From positions 18,713-82,712 of the forward strand of contig JAFWHS010000003.1 of assembly GCA_017511925.1 (NCBI GenBank): DNA of 64,000 bases, read 5' to 3'. A program made the translations under genes and the position numbers. This DNA is from Candidatus Saccharimonadota bacterium (lineage in GTDB: Bacteria > Patescibacteriota > Saccharimonadia > Saccharimonadales > Saccharimonadaceae). This document shows, one piece after another, positions 44,558-52,592 of this stretch (positions are counted from its first letter, which is position 1; every line of letters begins with the position of its first letter). The notes below the pieces were generated by a model. It ran no database searches. It had not been told where the DNA came from and saw nothing but the letters and a program-made list of their open reading frames with translations.

Positions 44558-44705
44558 TATGGTTCTAGTGGGAGGCGAACTTTAGTTCGCCCTTTCAAGG
44601 AAATGAGAGAAAAAGAAAAATTTATTTTTCTTTTTCCGAATGACGCAGAAAGGAAAGAATTTTGCAAAGCAAAATTCTTACTCCCGCGAGCTAACTCCCA
44701 CCATA
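44558..44705. repeat. Multi-hairpin intergenic element between tRNA-Glu and der
   Basis: An outer stem (GTGGGAG 44568-44574 with CTCCCAC 44695-44701, extended by TATG/CATA) encloses three perfect hairpins: GGCGAAC-TTTA-GTTCGCC (44574-44591), a 13-bp A/T-rich palindrome (44609-44636), and AAGAATTTTGC-AAA-GCAAAATTCTT (44655-44679). No convincing coding frame. It could be a mobile palindromic element or an untranslated RNA. Confidence 0.6.
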
Positions 44706-44732
44706 GTTCTTTACCGAATATGTTTTTTATGT

Positions 44733-44738
44733 TATAAT
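44733..44738 (+). promoter_or_regulatory. -10 box of der (leaderless)
   Basis: ATGTTATAAT, six bases before the ATG at 44745. Confidence 0.6.
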
Positions 44739-44744
44739 TTTAGT

Positions 44745-46142
44745 ATGAAAAAGTTACCAATAGTAGCATTGATCGGGCAAACAAATGCCGGCAAATCATC
44801 CTTGCTCAACCGGATGGCGCACAAAAATATTGCCATCGTAGCAAGGGAAGAAGGCACGACCAGGGATAATGTCGTGGCGACGATTGACGACGCATTTGTT
44901 CTTATTGACACGGCGGGTCTTAAGGATCCGAACGATGATTTTGAAGCTTCAATTCAAGATCAGATTGCGGATGCGATTGATGTGGCCGATGTGATATTGG
45001 TAACCCTAGATTCTTCGAAATATTTTGACCACAAAGATGCAAAAATTGCTAAAGATGCCTTGAGATCTGGCAAACAAGTATATCTCGTACTCAACAAATG
45101 TGATCTTGCCGAATCCCTGCCAATCACGGAATTTAGAGCGCTTGGTGTTGCACCGGAAAATACCTATTATGTCTCGGCTACGACTGGACAAGGCATGGCA
45201 AAGCTGAAGACAGGCTTAGAATCCGTCCTCTTTCGGGACGGGGTTCCTCACTCCTCGGTAGCGACCTCCGGAAGCCCTCAAGAGGAGGATTCTCAAGCCT
45301 GCCTAAAAATCGCCCTGATTGGGCGGCCGAACGTAGGAAAGTCGTCCCTATTCAATACCCTTGGCAAAAAACAGCAAGCAGTAGTAAGTTCAAGACAGGG
45401 AACTACCAGAGACATAAACCGTGTATCGGTTAAATATAAAGGCCAAGAATTAGAGATTTTGGATACAGCGGGTTTGCGTAAACCTGGCAAGCGCGAAGTG
45501 GGGATTGAGAAGTTCAGCGCGATCAGAACACTAGCCGCGATCGAGGAGGCCGATATTTGCGCATTACTAGTTGATGCTACCGAGCCACATTCTAAACTAG
45601 ATCAATCTCTAGCCGGGCAAATAATAGAAGCCGGTAAGGGGATCATCGTAGTGATAACTAAGTCTGATTTGCTAGAGAACGCTGAGCCGACTAATTATTT
45701 TGGCGAGGAAAATGTCGGCAATCGTACGGCGGCAGATTTCCTAATAGATGCACTAGAGAAAGATTTTGATTTTCTCCCCTATGCGCCAGTACTTATCACC
45801 AGCTCCGAAACTGGCGAAAACGTCACGAAATTATTTGAACTAGCCCTAGAGATCAATCAAAATCGCCATCAAGAAATTAAGACTTCGGACTTAAATAAAA
45901 TCTTGAATGAGGCGATCATCGCGCACCCGCCGGCCGGGCTCAAAAACACCCGTCCAAAACCAAAATATATCGTACAGACCGACACTTGCCCGCCGTGGTT
46001 CGTGGTGCACGGGCACGATCTAGGACTACTTCACTGGTCATGGAAGAGATTCTTGGAGCGCAAGATCCGCGAAAAATACCCCTTTATGGGCACACCAATT
46101 TTCTTTAGTTATCGCAGTGATAAAAATAAAGATGACAAATAA
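44745..46142 (+). CDS. der: GTPase Der (double GTPase, ribosome assembly)
   Basis: 465 residues from the ATG at 44745; an in-frame upstream start would run through the hairpin element and lies before the promoter. Two GTPase domains: IGQTNAGKSSLLN, DTAGL and NKCD in the first; IGRPNVGKSSLFN, DTAGLRKPGKR and TKSD in the second; a C-terminal KH-like domain ends in RKIREKYPFMGTPIFF. Der acts in 50S assembly. The linker between the GTPase domains (about residues 157-185) is encoded by a large inverted repeat, annotated separately. Confidence 0.93.
   Translation: MKKLPIVALIGQTNAGKSSLLNRMAHKNIAIVAREEGTTRDNVVATIDDAFVLIDTAGLKDPNDDFEASIQDQIADAIDVADVILVTLDSSKYFDHKDAKIAKDALRSGKQVYLVLNKCDLAESLPITEFRALGVAPENTYYVSATTGQGMAKLKTGLESVLFRDGVPHSSVATSGSPQEEDSQACLKIALIGRPNVGKSSLFNTLGKKQQAVVSSRQGTTRDINRVSVKYKGQELEILDTAGLRKPGKREVGIEKFSAIRTLAAIEEADICALLVDATEPHSKLDQSLAGQIIEAGKGIIVVITKSDLLENAEPTNYFGEENVGNRTAADFLIDALEKDFDFLPYAPVLITSSETGENVTKLFELALEINQNRHQEIKTSDLNKILNEAIIAHPPAGLKNTRPKPKYIVQTDTCPPWFVVHGHDLGLLHWSWKRFLERKIREKYPFMGTPIFFSYRSDKNKDDK
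45213..45300 (+). repeat. Inverted repeat inside der, encoding the interdomain linker
   Basis: AGGCTTAGAATCC then CCTCTT on the left, AAGAGG then GGATTCTCAAGCCT on the right: arms of about 20 bases with small bulges, plus inner GGGTTCC/GGAAGCC pairing. It adds about 29 codons in frame between the GTPase domains. Confidence 0.7.
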
Positions 46143-46220
46143 TCTTTTTTAAGATATAATGACCTTGAGGCGGGCATCAATGATGTCCGTTTTCGCACAT
46201 TAAAAGAAGGAGGTATTTTT

Positions 46221-47783
46221 ATGCAACGAAAAACCTACGTTCTTGATACCAACATTATCGTAGACTATGTTGATATCATTCCTGATCAATCTAGCAGACC
46301 ACCAGAGGATCCCACAATTGACCTATCGGAAGCGCACATCGTAATTCCGACGGCCGTGATAAGAGAACTGTCCAGTTTTAAGAAAGAAACTTCAGATAGA
46401 GGACGTGCAGCACGCATTGCTTTAAAGAGGCTTCGCGGGATTTTTGAGAACTGTAGTGGCCATGAATTCAAGGATTTTTACGAGCTAAATTGCCCGATAG
46501 AATCAGAGTTTAGTGATCAACTTTTCTCTATTTTCCCGATTAGCCACAAACTCGACGGAGACTTTAATCCTTCATCTACAGACATGGATGGGCAGATCAT
46601 CTTGGCGGCTATGGAAGTTGCGCGTTGTCTAAGCAACTGTTTTGTGAGCTATGGCTCCGAAATAATATTGCTAACAAACGACAATGGCTTAGCAATTCGC
46701 GCGGCTGCGCGTGGAGTAAAGACCAGCCGCTATGGACACAAATATCCTGAACCTTACACCGGGCGTCGTGATCTTGAAGTCCCGGATGAACTCTTTAGTC
46801 GTTTCATGTCAGCGGGGTATATTTCGCGTGAGGATTGGGAAAATCTTATGCCAAACGAGCCACCGCTGGTTGCGAATGAATTTTTGGTAATGACGCCAAA
46901 GACGATTAAGCTACTACTGAAATGTGATAATCTGGATTATTTCCCGCACATTGGTCGTTACGACGCAGATATCGGGCTAATTTTTCCCCTAAAGTATGTA
47001 AGCCGTTTTCCGTGCCCAGTTAAGAATCCTGGCCAAGCGATTTACGCCGAAGCTCTGATGGACCCGGATATTCCGGTAGTCATTTGTACTGGTCCTGCCG
47101 GGTCTGGCAAGACTTTCATGGCTACAGTTTATGCTTATGAAGCCTGCAAAAGCGGTCAATTTATCGGCACCACAGTAGTTCCGTGCCTCGTAGAGGACTC
47201 GGTTGGTTTTCTCCCGGGAAATATGAACGAGAAGCTAGATCCGAGCGTGCAACCGATCAAAAACGCTTTGCGCAATTATTTGCTACAATTCGATAAGGAT
47301 ATCGTAAAGATGTTGCGCAATGTCCAAAAGTTTGGTACTTCGCAAGGTGACTCTCAGGAAAGAGGCCGGAATTCTGATCAACAATCTCAGAAATCCATCA
47401 AGACACGCTTAAGAGATCAAGTGAATATGATCTGGGAAAATTGGTTTGACAATGTGCCGATCGAACATGCTCGTGGTCGTGATTTTGCTCATGAAATCGC
47501 TTTTTATGATGAATTTCAGGATCAAAATCGTTCGCAGGCTGATACTCTTATTAAACGTATCGGCGAAGCTGGCAAGATGATCATCACTGGCGACATTGAG
47601 CAAGTTCACGCAGCCTACCTAGACAAAGACAACAACGGCCTCGTTTTTGCGAGAAATGAACTAATTGATAGTCGGTTAGTTGCCCAAATTAGTTTTACAG
47701 AAGACGAAGTCGTACGCCATCCTTTGGTAAAAATGATCGCGGAACGTCAAAAGAACAGAAAAACACCACCTTCCGCCCGTTAA
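46221..47783 (+). CDS. PIN-PhoH ATPase (PhoH2-type)
   Basis: 520 residues. N-terminal PIN domain (YVLDTNIIVDYVDI at 5-18, AHIVIPTAVIRELSSFKKE, LLTNDNGLAIRAA) and a C-terminal PhoH ATPase (CTGPAGSGKTFMATVYAYEACKSG near 290, DEFQDQNRSQADTLIKRIGEAGKMIITGD). PhoH2 proteins are RNA helicase/RNases. An insert of about 60 residues follows the P-loop block (around 350-410). Strong ribosome site GAAGGAGG before the ATG. Ends in a strong terminator. Confidence 0.9.
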   Translation: MQRKTYVLDTNIIVDYVDIIPDQSSRPPEDPTIDLSEAHIVIPTAVIRELSSFKKETSDRGRAARIALKRLRGIFENCSGHEFKDFYELNCPIESEFSDQLFSIFPISHKLDGDFNPSSTDMDGQIILAAMEVARCLSNCFVSYGSEIILLTNDNGLAIRAAARGVKTSRYGHKYPEPYTGRRDLEVPDELFSRFMSAGYISREDWENLMPNEPPLVANEFLVMTPKTIKLLLKCDNLDYFPHIGRYDADIGLIFPLKYVSRFPCPVKNPGQAIYAEALMDPDIPVVICTGPAGSGKTFMATVYAYEACKSGQFIGTTVVPCLVEDSVGFLPGNMNEKLDPSVQPIKNALRNYLLQFDKDIVKMLRNVQKFGTSQGDSQERGRNSDQQSQKSIKTRLRDQVNMIWENWFDNVPIEHARGRDFAHEIAFYDEFQDQNRSQADTLIKRIGEAGKMIITGDIEQVHAAYLDKDNNGLVFARNELIDSRLVAQISFTEDEVVRHPLVKMIAERQKNRKTPPSAR

Positions 47784-47799
47784 GGGCAAAATTAAAGAG

Positions 47800-47825
47800 C
47801 CCCGCTTTAAGCGGGGCCTTTTTCA
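47800..47825 (+). terminator. Terminator after phoH
   Basis: GCCCCGC, TTTAA loop, GCGGGGC followed by CTTTTTC. Confidence 0.9.
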
Positions 47826-47837
47826 AGGGATGTATGG

Positions 47838-47843
47838 TATAAT
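47838..47843 (+). promoter_or_regulatory. -10 box of pth (leaderless)
   Basis: TATGGTATAAT, six bases before the ATG at 47850. Confidence 0.6.
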
Positions 47844-47849
47844 TTAGCT

Positions 47850-48377
47850 ATGAAATTAGTTGTAGGGTTAGGAAATCCAGGGAATCGGTATAATTTTACA
47901 CGGCATAATTTTGGCTTTCTAGCGCTAGATTATTATTTTAAGGTACATAAGCTTAGTTGGGAGGCAAAACCTCACTTAGGGGCTTTGTGGGGCCGTAAGG
48001 ACGATATTTTGTTTATAAAACCGCAAGATTTTTATAATTTGAGCGGCAAAGCAGTGGCGGAGTATATGCGATATTACAAGATAGATATATCTGATGTTTT
48101 GGTGATTTGTGATGATTTTAACCTGGAGTTTGGAAAAATGCGATATCGCTCTAGTGGGTCCGCAGGGGGAAATAATGGGCTAAAATCGGTGATATCTGAG
48201 CTAAAAACAGAGGATTTCGCAAGGCTCCGTATTGGTACAGAGAATGCAGAATTGCGCAATAAGGTTGGGGATGTGGATTTTGTACTATCTAAGTTTACTC
48301 CGGAAGAGAAACAGCAGTTGCCGGAGATACTAAGTGAAGTACAGATGAGAATTGATGAAATCTGTGGAATAAAATAA
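47850..48377 (+). CDS. pth: Peptidyl-tRNA hydrolase
   Basis: 175 residues. GLGNPGNRYNFTRHNFGFLALD carries the catalytic Asn and His; KPQDFYNLSGKAV, VICDDFNLEFGKMRYRSSGSAGGNNGLKSV and LRIGT complete the family pattern. It frees tRNA from prematurely released peptidyl-tRNA. Leaderless promoter; terminator directly after the stop. Confidence 0.94.
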   Translation: MKLVVGLGNPGNRYNFTRHNFGFLALDYYFKVHKLSWEAKPHLGALWGRKDDILFIKPQDFYNLSGKAVAEYMRYYKIDISDVLVICDDFNLEFGKMRYRSSGSAGGNNGLKSVISELKTEDFARLRIGTENAELRNKVGDVDFVLSKFTPEEKQQLPEILSEVQMRIDEICGIK

Positions 48378-48402
48378 GCCCCTCCTGGGGGCTTATTTTA
48401 TG
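48376..48402. terminator. Terminator between pth and FISUMP copy B
   Basis: AAGCCCC, TCCT loop, GGGGCTT followed by ATTTTA; serves the converging genes. Confidence 0.8.
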
Positions 48403-48417
48403 TGGCTCTATGGGTTA

Positions 48418-50097
48418 CTAATAATCCGAGACGCAGCGCACGGACCAGCCATCACTACGGCTGTTTGGGTTCGCTGGACGTAACTCACCTGAATAATAAT
48501 TTAGAGCATAGGCCGTACTGGTGCTGGAGATTGTAGATGTCCAATAGAGACCATTCGCACCATAGCCATACATAGTCTGGCCACTGATAAGACCAGATCG
48601 GACTAAATAAAGTGGAGAAAGGCCAATGTTAATAAAGCCATTGGGCTTCCAACCTATATTAGTACTACCGGCTAAGTCTGTACCATTGGCGATGTTATAT
48701 GTAGATAGTAGTTTATTGAAGTCTGATTGGATTTTTACAGTGTTGTCAGTTGGATCTTCTGTGATACCATTTGGCAATCTCCAGCCTTTTGGGCAGATAG
48801 AGTTTGGCATGACGGTATAATTCGTGGTGTAAGCACTAGTATCACTCATGGCTACAGATGCAGACCAGTTATAGTAATTACCAATGTGATAGTGAGCACA
48901 TTCCGTAGCGCTATGTCCAGCAGTTTTACAATCTTCTAATGAATTGTATCTGGTGCCTTGGTATGAGTATCTATCTCCACCTTCTGCCATGTATGGGATA
49001 TTGTAATTATTTGTATAGCCAGATACAGTAGTACCGTTTGCAGTAGTAATATAGGCTGGGGCGCCAGTCATAGTGGAAGCCGTAGGCCTCCAGACAATAA
49101 GGCCATTTTCTATAGTATAATCGGCAAAATTAACTTCAGCTATCTGGTACTCCGTGATATTAGTGTTTTCGGAAGTGAGAGTATCGGTACCAGTACAACC
49201 AATACAAAGATCTAAGTTTTGCGTCATCCATAGCATAGAATTGGTCAAAGTACAGTTGTCTCCAGTACCGCTCATACACATGCGTCTCACGGTATAGGCT
49301 TTATTATCTCTATCGTCATAGGCAGTGACTTCCTGACCTATAGCTATAGTACCGCCCCATTCTTCTACGTCTTGCATATAGTAAACACCTGGGCCTAGAT
49401 TGCTTGCTGGGTGTAGTAATACATATTTTACTTGCCCCTCATAAGTTCCTGCTGGTTGGGTAGGACTAATGTATGTGGCATAAGTAGTAGTTAAGGATGA
49501 TCCTATAGTAGCATCAGTGCTAGTATTGAATTTAGCTACTTTAGTATAGCTACTTGGCACTGTATGATAGTCTGAGAATGATCCTTCTGTGTCAGATTCT
49601 ATAGTAGGAGCATAGGTACCTGATATACTAGATACTTTCATAGCCCAGTTAGAGGTGTCTCCTGATTGAGCAATACCTGTTACTATATCATAGGTAGATC
49701 CTAGTGCATTACTATGAAGTACTGTATTAGTTCCTGCAGCTACTCCTGCGTCTCCACCAGTATAGCCTATAGCATAGATAGCATAGCCATTAGGATCATT
49801 ACAGAAGGTTTGGATTGTAGTCTTACCAATATCTGCTTGGTATTGTCCACCTATTAATGTGGTACTATGTTCTTCTCCTGGTTGTATATTAGCCGTCATA
49901 GAACAGAAGTTACTGACTCTAACGGAAGCATTGGTAGTGGTAGTTTTAGTTTGAGTGGTAGCTAAAGTAGAACCATTAACGCTTATGCCTGGGAAGATAG
50001 GTATATTACATGATAATAATATACCAGTCAGTACTGTAATACCTAATATACTATAAGTAATATAGGTTAATGGTTGATGACTATGTTTGATCTTCAT
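48418..50097 (-). CDS. Secreted FISUMP-domain protein, copy B (complete)
   Basis: 559 residues. The N-terminus (MKIKHSHQPLTYITYS...) has a hydrophobic stretch ending LTGILLSC, a poor lipobox, so it may be a lipoprotein or cut later by signal peptidase I. Residues 60-255 are the exported domain (FCNDPNGYAIYAIGYTGGD, QPAGTYEGQVKYVLLHPAS). Residues 275-559 are the FISUMP domain: RRMCMSGTGDNCTL, MLWMTQNLDLCIGC, YYNWSASVAM, SICPKGWRLP, LYWTSTISS and a final SVRCVSDY. It is the only complete copy of three. The start has AAGTGAGGT as a ribosome site, as in copy A. Cell-surface role inferred. The leader contains the conserved fold. Confidence 0.88.
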   Translation of the reverse strand: MKIKHSHQPLTYITYSILGITVLTGILLSCNIPIFPGISVNGSTLATTQTKTTTTNASVRVSNFCSMTANIQPGEEHSTTLIGGQYQADIGKTTIQTFCNDPNGYAIYAIGYTGGDAGVAAGTNTVLHSNALGSTYDIVTGIAQSGDTSNWAMKVSSISGTYAPTIESDTEGSFSDYHTVPSSYTKVAKFNTSTDATIGSSLTTTYATYISPTQPAGTYEGQVKYVLLHPASNLGPGVYYMQDVEEWGGTIAIGQEVTAYDDRDNKAYTVRRMCMSGTGDNCTLTNSMLWMTQNLDLCIGCTGTDTLTSENTNITEYQIAEVNFADYTIENGLIVWRPTASTMTGAPAYITTANGTTVSGYTNNYNIPYMAEGGDRYSYQGTRYNSLEDCKTAGHSATECAHYHIGNYYNWSASVAMSDTSAYTTNYTVMPNSICPKGWRLPNGITEDPTDNTVKIQSDFNKLLSTYNIANGTDLAGSTNIGWKPNGFINIGLSPLYLVRSGLISGQTMYGYGANGLYWTSTISSTSTAYALNYYSGELRPANPNSRSDGWSVRCVSDY

Positions 50098-50368
50098 GTG
50101 GCTACCTCACTTAATGTTATTATTCCCCCACACTCTACTTAGCCATGGCTCTGGCTAGTATCCTAATGCCCCTAATCCCCCTTGCGGTGCCACTTATTTT
50201 ATTTATTTGGATCATGCACAAAAATGGCACCGCAAGGGGTGCTATAAGTTGATATCAAGCTCAGGACTACATCCCAGATGATACGACTTCCCTTACGGTG
50301 CCGTCACTATCTGTGATGTAATCTATTACAAAAACGCCTGAGCATCTTTATAATATCAACTTATAGCA
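50098..50368 (-). promoter_or_regulatory. Structured 5' leader RNA of FISUMP copy B
   Basis: Same layout as at 1452-1670. P1 pairs 50353-50368 with 50240-50255 (16 bp, perfect, sequence unlike copy A). P2 pairs 50315-50320 with 50268-50273 and 50309-50313 with 50275-50279, one mismatch, loop with GGCACCGTAAGG in the mRNA. P3 pairs 50225-50239 with 50178-50192 (15 bp, identical to copy A). P1 and P3 abut in both copies. About 80 bases then lead to the ATG. Confidence 0.78.
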
Positions 50369-50373
50369 CCTTC

Positions 50374-50402
50374 ATTGTACCACAACCATTTTGATTTGAC
50401 AA
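50374..50402 (-). promoter_or_regulatory. Promoter of FISUMP copy B
   Basis: TTGTCA (50397-50402), 17-base spacer, TACAAT (50374-50379) on the minus strand. Five bases separate it from the first base of P1, exactly as in copy A. Confidence 0.65.
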
Positions 50403-50419
50403 GATACTTTAACACGCTC

Positions 50420-51346
50420 CTATATCAGCCCCCAATTATTCATACCGAGAGAGCGGACGCGAGATTTAATCTCGAGAAGAGTGATGGCCTGGTTAAAGAC
50501 CTCCGGTGGCAGCAGGGAAAGTTTCATAATCTCATCACCGCTTCTAGCGCCGGCGGCGAGAGCCCTCAAAATAGCTGTTTCGGCATCCGTATCGCCGAAA
50601 AGTTTAGCCTGTTTTAGTTTGTGATATTTCTTGGCAAAATCCTCGTGGAAAAGCTCGCGGAGGATGTCGTCTGGCTCGGTGTAGGGGATGGCGCCTTGTT
50701 TGATTAATTTATTGCAACCTTGAGAATATGGGTTTGTGATGTTACCCGGCACGGCGAAGACTTCCTTACCCTGATTGATGGCATGGGTAGCCGTATTGAG
50801 TGAGCCGGATTTTTCCGCTGCCTCTACCACCACCACGATATCCGCTAGTCCAGAGATGATGCGGTTACGTTCGAGGAAGCTTACCTTGGTATAAATTTGG
50901 GCCCCAGGAGCATATTCACTAATGATCGCGCCGTCTTTTTCGATAATTTCTCTAGCAAGGGGAGTATGATTCCTGGGATAGATTTGATCTATTGGGGTGC
51001 CCAGTACAGCTATGGTGACGCCACCAGCATCTAGACAACCGCGGTGACCGATACTATCTATACCATAAGCGAGACCAGAAATAACTACTGCGCCTCTTTT
51101 GCCAAGCTCATGCGCGAGCCTATAAGCTACTTCTTCGCCATATTTAGTATTATGCCGAGAACCAACAATGGCGACGGTTTTGGGGCGGATTTTTTGGTCA
51201 TTTTTTAGCACATTTTCTGGTATTTTACCACGAAAATACAATGTTTTAGGCTTAAGCGCAATAGAGTCTAACACCTCTGTAAAATTGTGCTCTAGGGGTG
51301 AGATTTGGTTGATTTTTTCAAAAAAGTGTGAAAAAAGTGTTGACAT
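50420..51346 (-). CDS. dprA: DNA processing protein DprA
   Basis: 308 residues. The Rossmann-like DprA core is clear: TVAIVGSRHNTKYGEEVAYRLAHELGKRGAVVISGLAYGIDSIGHRGCLDAGG, AVLGTPIDQIYPRNH, ERNRIISGLADIVVVVEA, KSGSLNTATHAINQGKEVFAVPGNI. A short C-terminal winged-helix-like part follows. DprA loads RecA on incoming single-stranded DNA, implying natural transformation, which fits the conserved competence genes of this group. Ribosome site AGGAG six bases before the ATG. Confidence 0.93.
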   Translation of the reverse strand: MSTLFSHFFEKINQISPLEHNFTEVLDSIALKPKTLYFRGKIPENVLKNDQKIRPKTVAIVGSRHNTKYGEEVAYRLAHELGKRGAVVISGLAYGIDSIGHRGCLDAGGVTIAVLGTPIDQIYPRNHTPLAREIIEKDGAIISEYAPGAQIYTKVSFLERNRIISGLADIVVVVEAAEKSGSLNTATHAINQGKEVFAVPGNITNPYSQGCNKLIKQGAIPYTEPDDILRELFHEDFAKKYHKLKQAKLFGDTDAETAILRALAAGARSGDEIMKLSLLPPEVFNQAITLLEIKSRVRSLGMNNWGLI

Positions 51347-51362
51347 AATTTCTCCTGTGTGA

Positions 51363-51422
51363 TATAATGAGGACAGTTAGAGCACAAAAAGTGCTCTACA
51401 CCGCACCTAAATAAGTTATAAT
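51363..51422 (+). promoter_or_regulatory. Two -10 boxes upstream of the candidate RNA
   Basis: TATAAT at 51363-51368 and again at 51417-51422. A perfect hairpin (AGAGCAC-AAAAA-GTGCTCT) lies between them. Confidence 0.5.
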
Positions 51423-51427
51423 TTCAG

Positions 51428-51686
51428 CTATACTTATTTAAGTCTAGCAGAAATTGCGTGCTTTTGAAACCCCCTCAGGCTTGGAATTTCTTCATGGTTC
51501 TCAAGTTTATAAGTATTACCTCCACTTTAGAGGGGAACATTTCGAAGGCATAGCAATCCCTCTAACCGGCGGGCCCCAAATTTGTGTGAGGTGGGTTACG
51601 CTTCCGGGGTTCACCCGGTATAGTAGTGAAGAGTTAGAGGGCCAAAATACCCTCAGGTGATGCCCACCCTTACCTGAGGGTTTTTT
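51428..51686 (+). ncRNA. Candidate structured RNA with competing stems
   Basis: Bounded by TATAAT (51417) and a strong terminator (51649-51686). CCCTCTAA (51558-51565) can pair with TTAGAGGG upstream (51527-51534) or downstream (51634-51641). CCCTCAGG at 51472-51479 repeats the 5' arm of the terminator and could pair with its 3' arm instead, acting as a closing stem or antiterminator. CCGGG-GTTCA-CCCGG is a small inner hairpin. One open frame (TTG 51454 to TGA 51660, 68 codons) crosses it but has no ribosome site. It does not match the RNase P, tmRNA or SRP signatures I know; a 6S-like rod or a riboswitch is possible. Confidence 0.5.
51649..51686 (+). terminator. Terminator of the candidate RNA
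   Basis: ACCCTCAGGT pairs with ACCTGAGGGT (10 bp, perfect), then TTTTTT. Weaker on the minus strand, where it ends the nucleotidyltransferase gene. Confidence 0.88.
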
Positions 51687-51693
51687 GATGCAT

Positions 51694-52356
51694 TTATAAG
51701 GTTTTGAGTTTTTGTAGGATTTTTAGTTTGTTATCCAAGTTTGGCTCGGTCGTGAAAGATTGGAGGATATCGTGGAATTCTGGAGCGATTTGTTGAAGTA
51801 GGTCGGCTAGACGCTTGGGCTGGGGAAAATATGCGCCGTGAGTAGCCAAAGTTAGCTCGGTGGCATTCTGAATTACGTAGTTAGTATCAAAATAGAAGGC
51901 AATCGTGTCGCCACGTTTTAAATCTTTTTCGGCCTTAGAGAGATAATCATCGATGGAATAACGCCACATTTTGACATCTTCGTCAGTGAATGTCGGGGTG
52001 GACTGCAAGACGGACTCTGCGAGGGATTTGAGATCCTGTACATTATTTTCAGAGTTAGTCTTGATGATTATGGACCCATCTATCATAGTGGCGACGTTGC
52101 GATTATTGAGACGACCGCGCTCATTTTCGATATCTTTAGTTAGGTTACTGAAATTATCTTGTTGGATTTCGATTTGCACATCATCTATGATCAAATCCTC
52201 ACGGGAGTCGTGAAATTTGTCATCGATTAAGAATACGTCTATGTCTGAATCTGGCGTCCAGTCGCTCGTGGCGGCGGAACCAAAAAGTAAGATAGTGTCG
52301 ATATCTTGATATTTTAATTTAATTTTCTCTAGTATTTCGATGATTTTTCGATCCAT
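51694..52356 (-). CDS. Nucleotidyltransferase-fold protein (Pol beta/MNT type)
   Basis: About 220 residues. I prefer the ATG at 52354-52356, seven bases after TATGAT; an in-frame ATG at 52368 adds four residues. The fold signature is LLFGSAATSDWTPDSDIDVFLI (GS, then DxD), with a third acidic residue in VQIEIQQD. The C-terminal half is helical (HEPN-like in layout: SKAEKDLKRGDTIAFYFDTNYVIQNATELTL) without a clear RX4-6H. Such NTase-plus-helical chains transfer nucleotides to proteins or small molecules, as in MNT antitoxins or aminoglycoside transferases. Lies directly after the terminator of the peptide operon. Confidence 0.7.
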   Translation of the reverse strand: MDRKIIEILEKIKLKYQDIDTILLFGSAATSDWTPDSDIDVFLIDDKFHDSREDLIIDDVQIEIQQDNFSNLTKDIENERGRLNNRNVATMIDGSIIIKTNSENNVQDLKSLAESVLQSTPTFTDEDVKMWRYSIDDYLSKAEKDLKRGDTIAFYFDTNYVIQNATELTLATHGAYFPQPKRLADLLQQIAPEFHDILQSFTTEPNLDNKLKILQKLKTL

Positions 52357-52363
52357 AATTAAT

Positions 52364-52369
52364 ATCATA
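52364..52369 (-). promoter_or_regulatory. Possible -10 box of the nucleotidyltransferase (leaderless)
   Basis: TATGAT on the minus strand, seven bases before the ATG ending at 52356. Confidence 0.4.
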
Positions 52370-52370
52370 T

Positions 52371-52401
52371 AAAAAATAGGGCGGTTCGTAAAGAACCGCC
52401 C
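52371..52401 (-). terminator. Terminator of the radical SAM/peptide operon
   Basis: GGGCGGTTC, GTAAA loop, GAACCGCCC; on the minus strand TATTTTTTAT follows. Confidence 0.9.
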
Positions 52402-52465
52402 GGCCCCAACCTGGGGATAATGTGCGCAAGAATTCTAGCCGTCTTGCCATTTGGTATTAACCGAC

Positions 52466-52555
52466 CTAATGACAGTTACTAGGGTTCTTGCAGGTCATCG
52501 AAACTATAGGCATTTTCAGCTTCTTGATGACAACTGCTTTCTGAGATTTTTTCAT
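52466..52555 (-). CDS. Candidate RiPP precursor peptide, 29 residues
   Basis: ATG at 52553-52555, nine bases after AAAGGAG, 37 bases downstream of the radical SAM stop and before the shared terminator. The peptide starts MKKSQKAVVIKKLKMPIV and ends SMTCKNPSNCH. The first part is Lys-rich and leader-like; the last nine residues contain Cys22 and Cys28 and end in His. A tiny Cys peptide beside a SPASM maturase is the usual arrangement of radical-SAM-modified peptides (sactipeptide or ranthipeptide-like). No known precursor family is recognised. The main doubt is its small size, offset by the ribosome site and position. Confidence 0.65.
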   Translation of the reverse strand: MKKSQKAVVIKKLKMPIVSMTCKNPSNCH

Positions 52556-52592
52556 GTCGAACTTCTCCTTTCTAAAGATTTATGTGAAAAGC

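Noticed and set aside
44640..44744. Upstream extension of Der to an ATG at 44640
   Set aside because: The extra residues derive from the hairpin element, are not Der-like, and lie upstream of the -10 box six bases before the ATG at 44745.
51454..51660. 68-residue protein starting at TTG
   Set aside because: No ribosome site, a rare start, the stop lies inside a terminator stem, and the DNA is dominated by competing inverted repeats. Kept only as an alternative to the RNA call.
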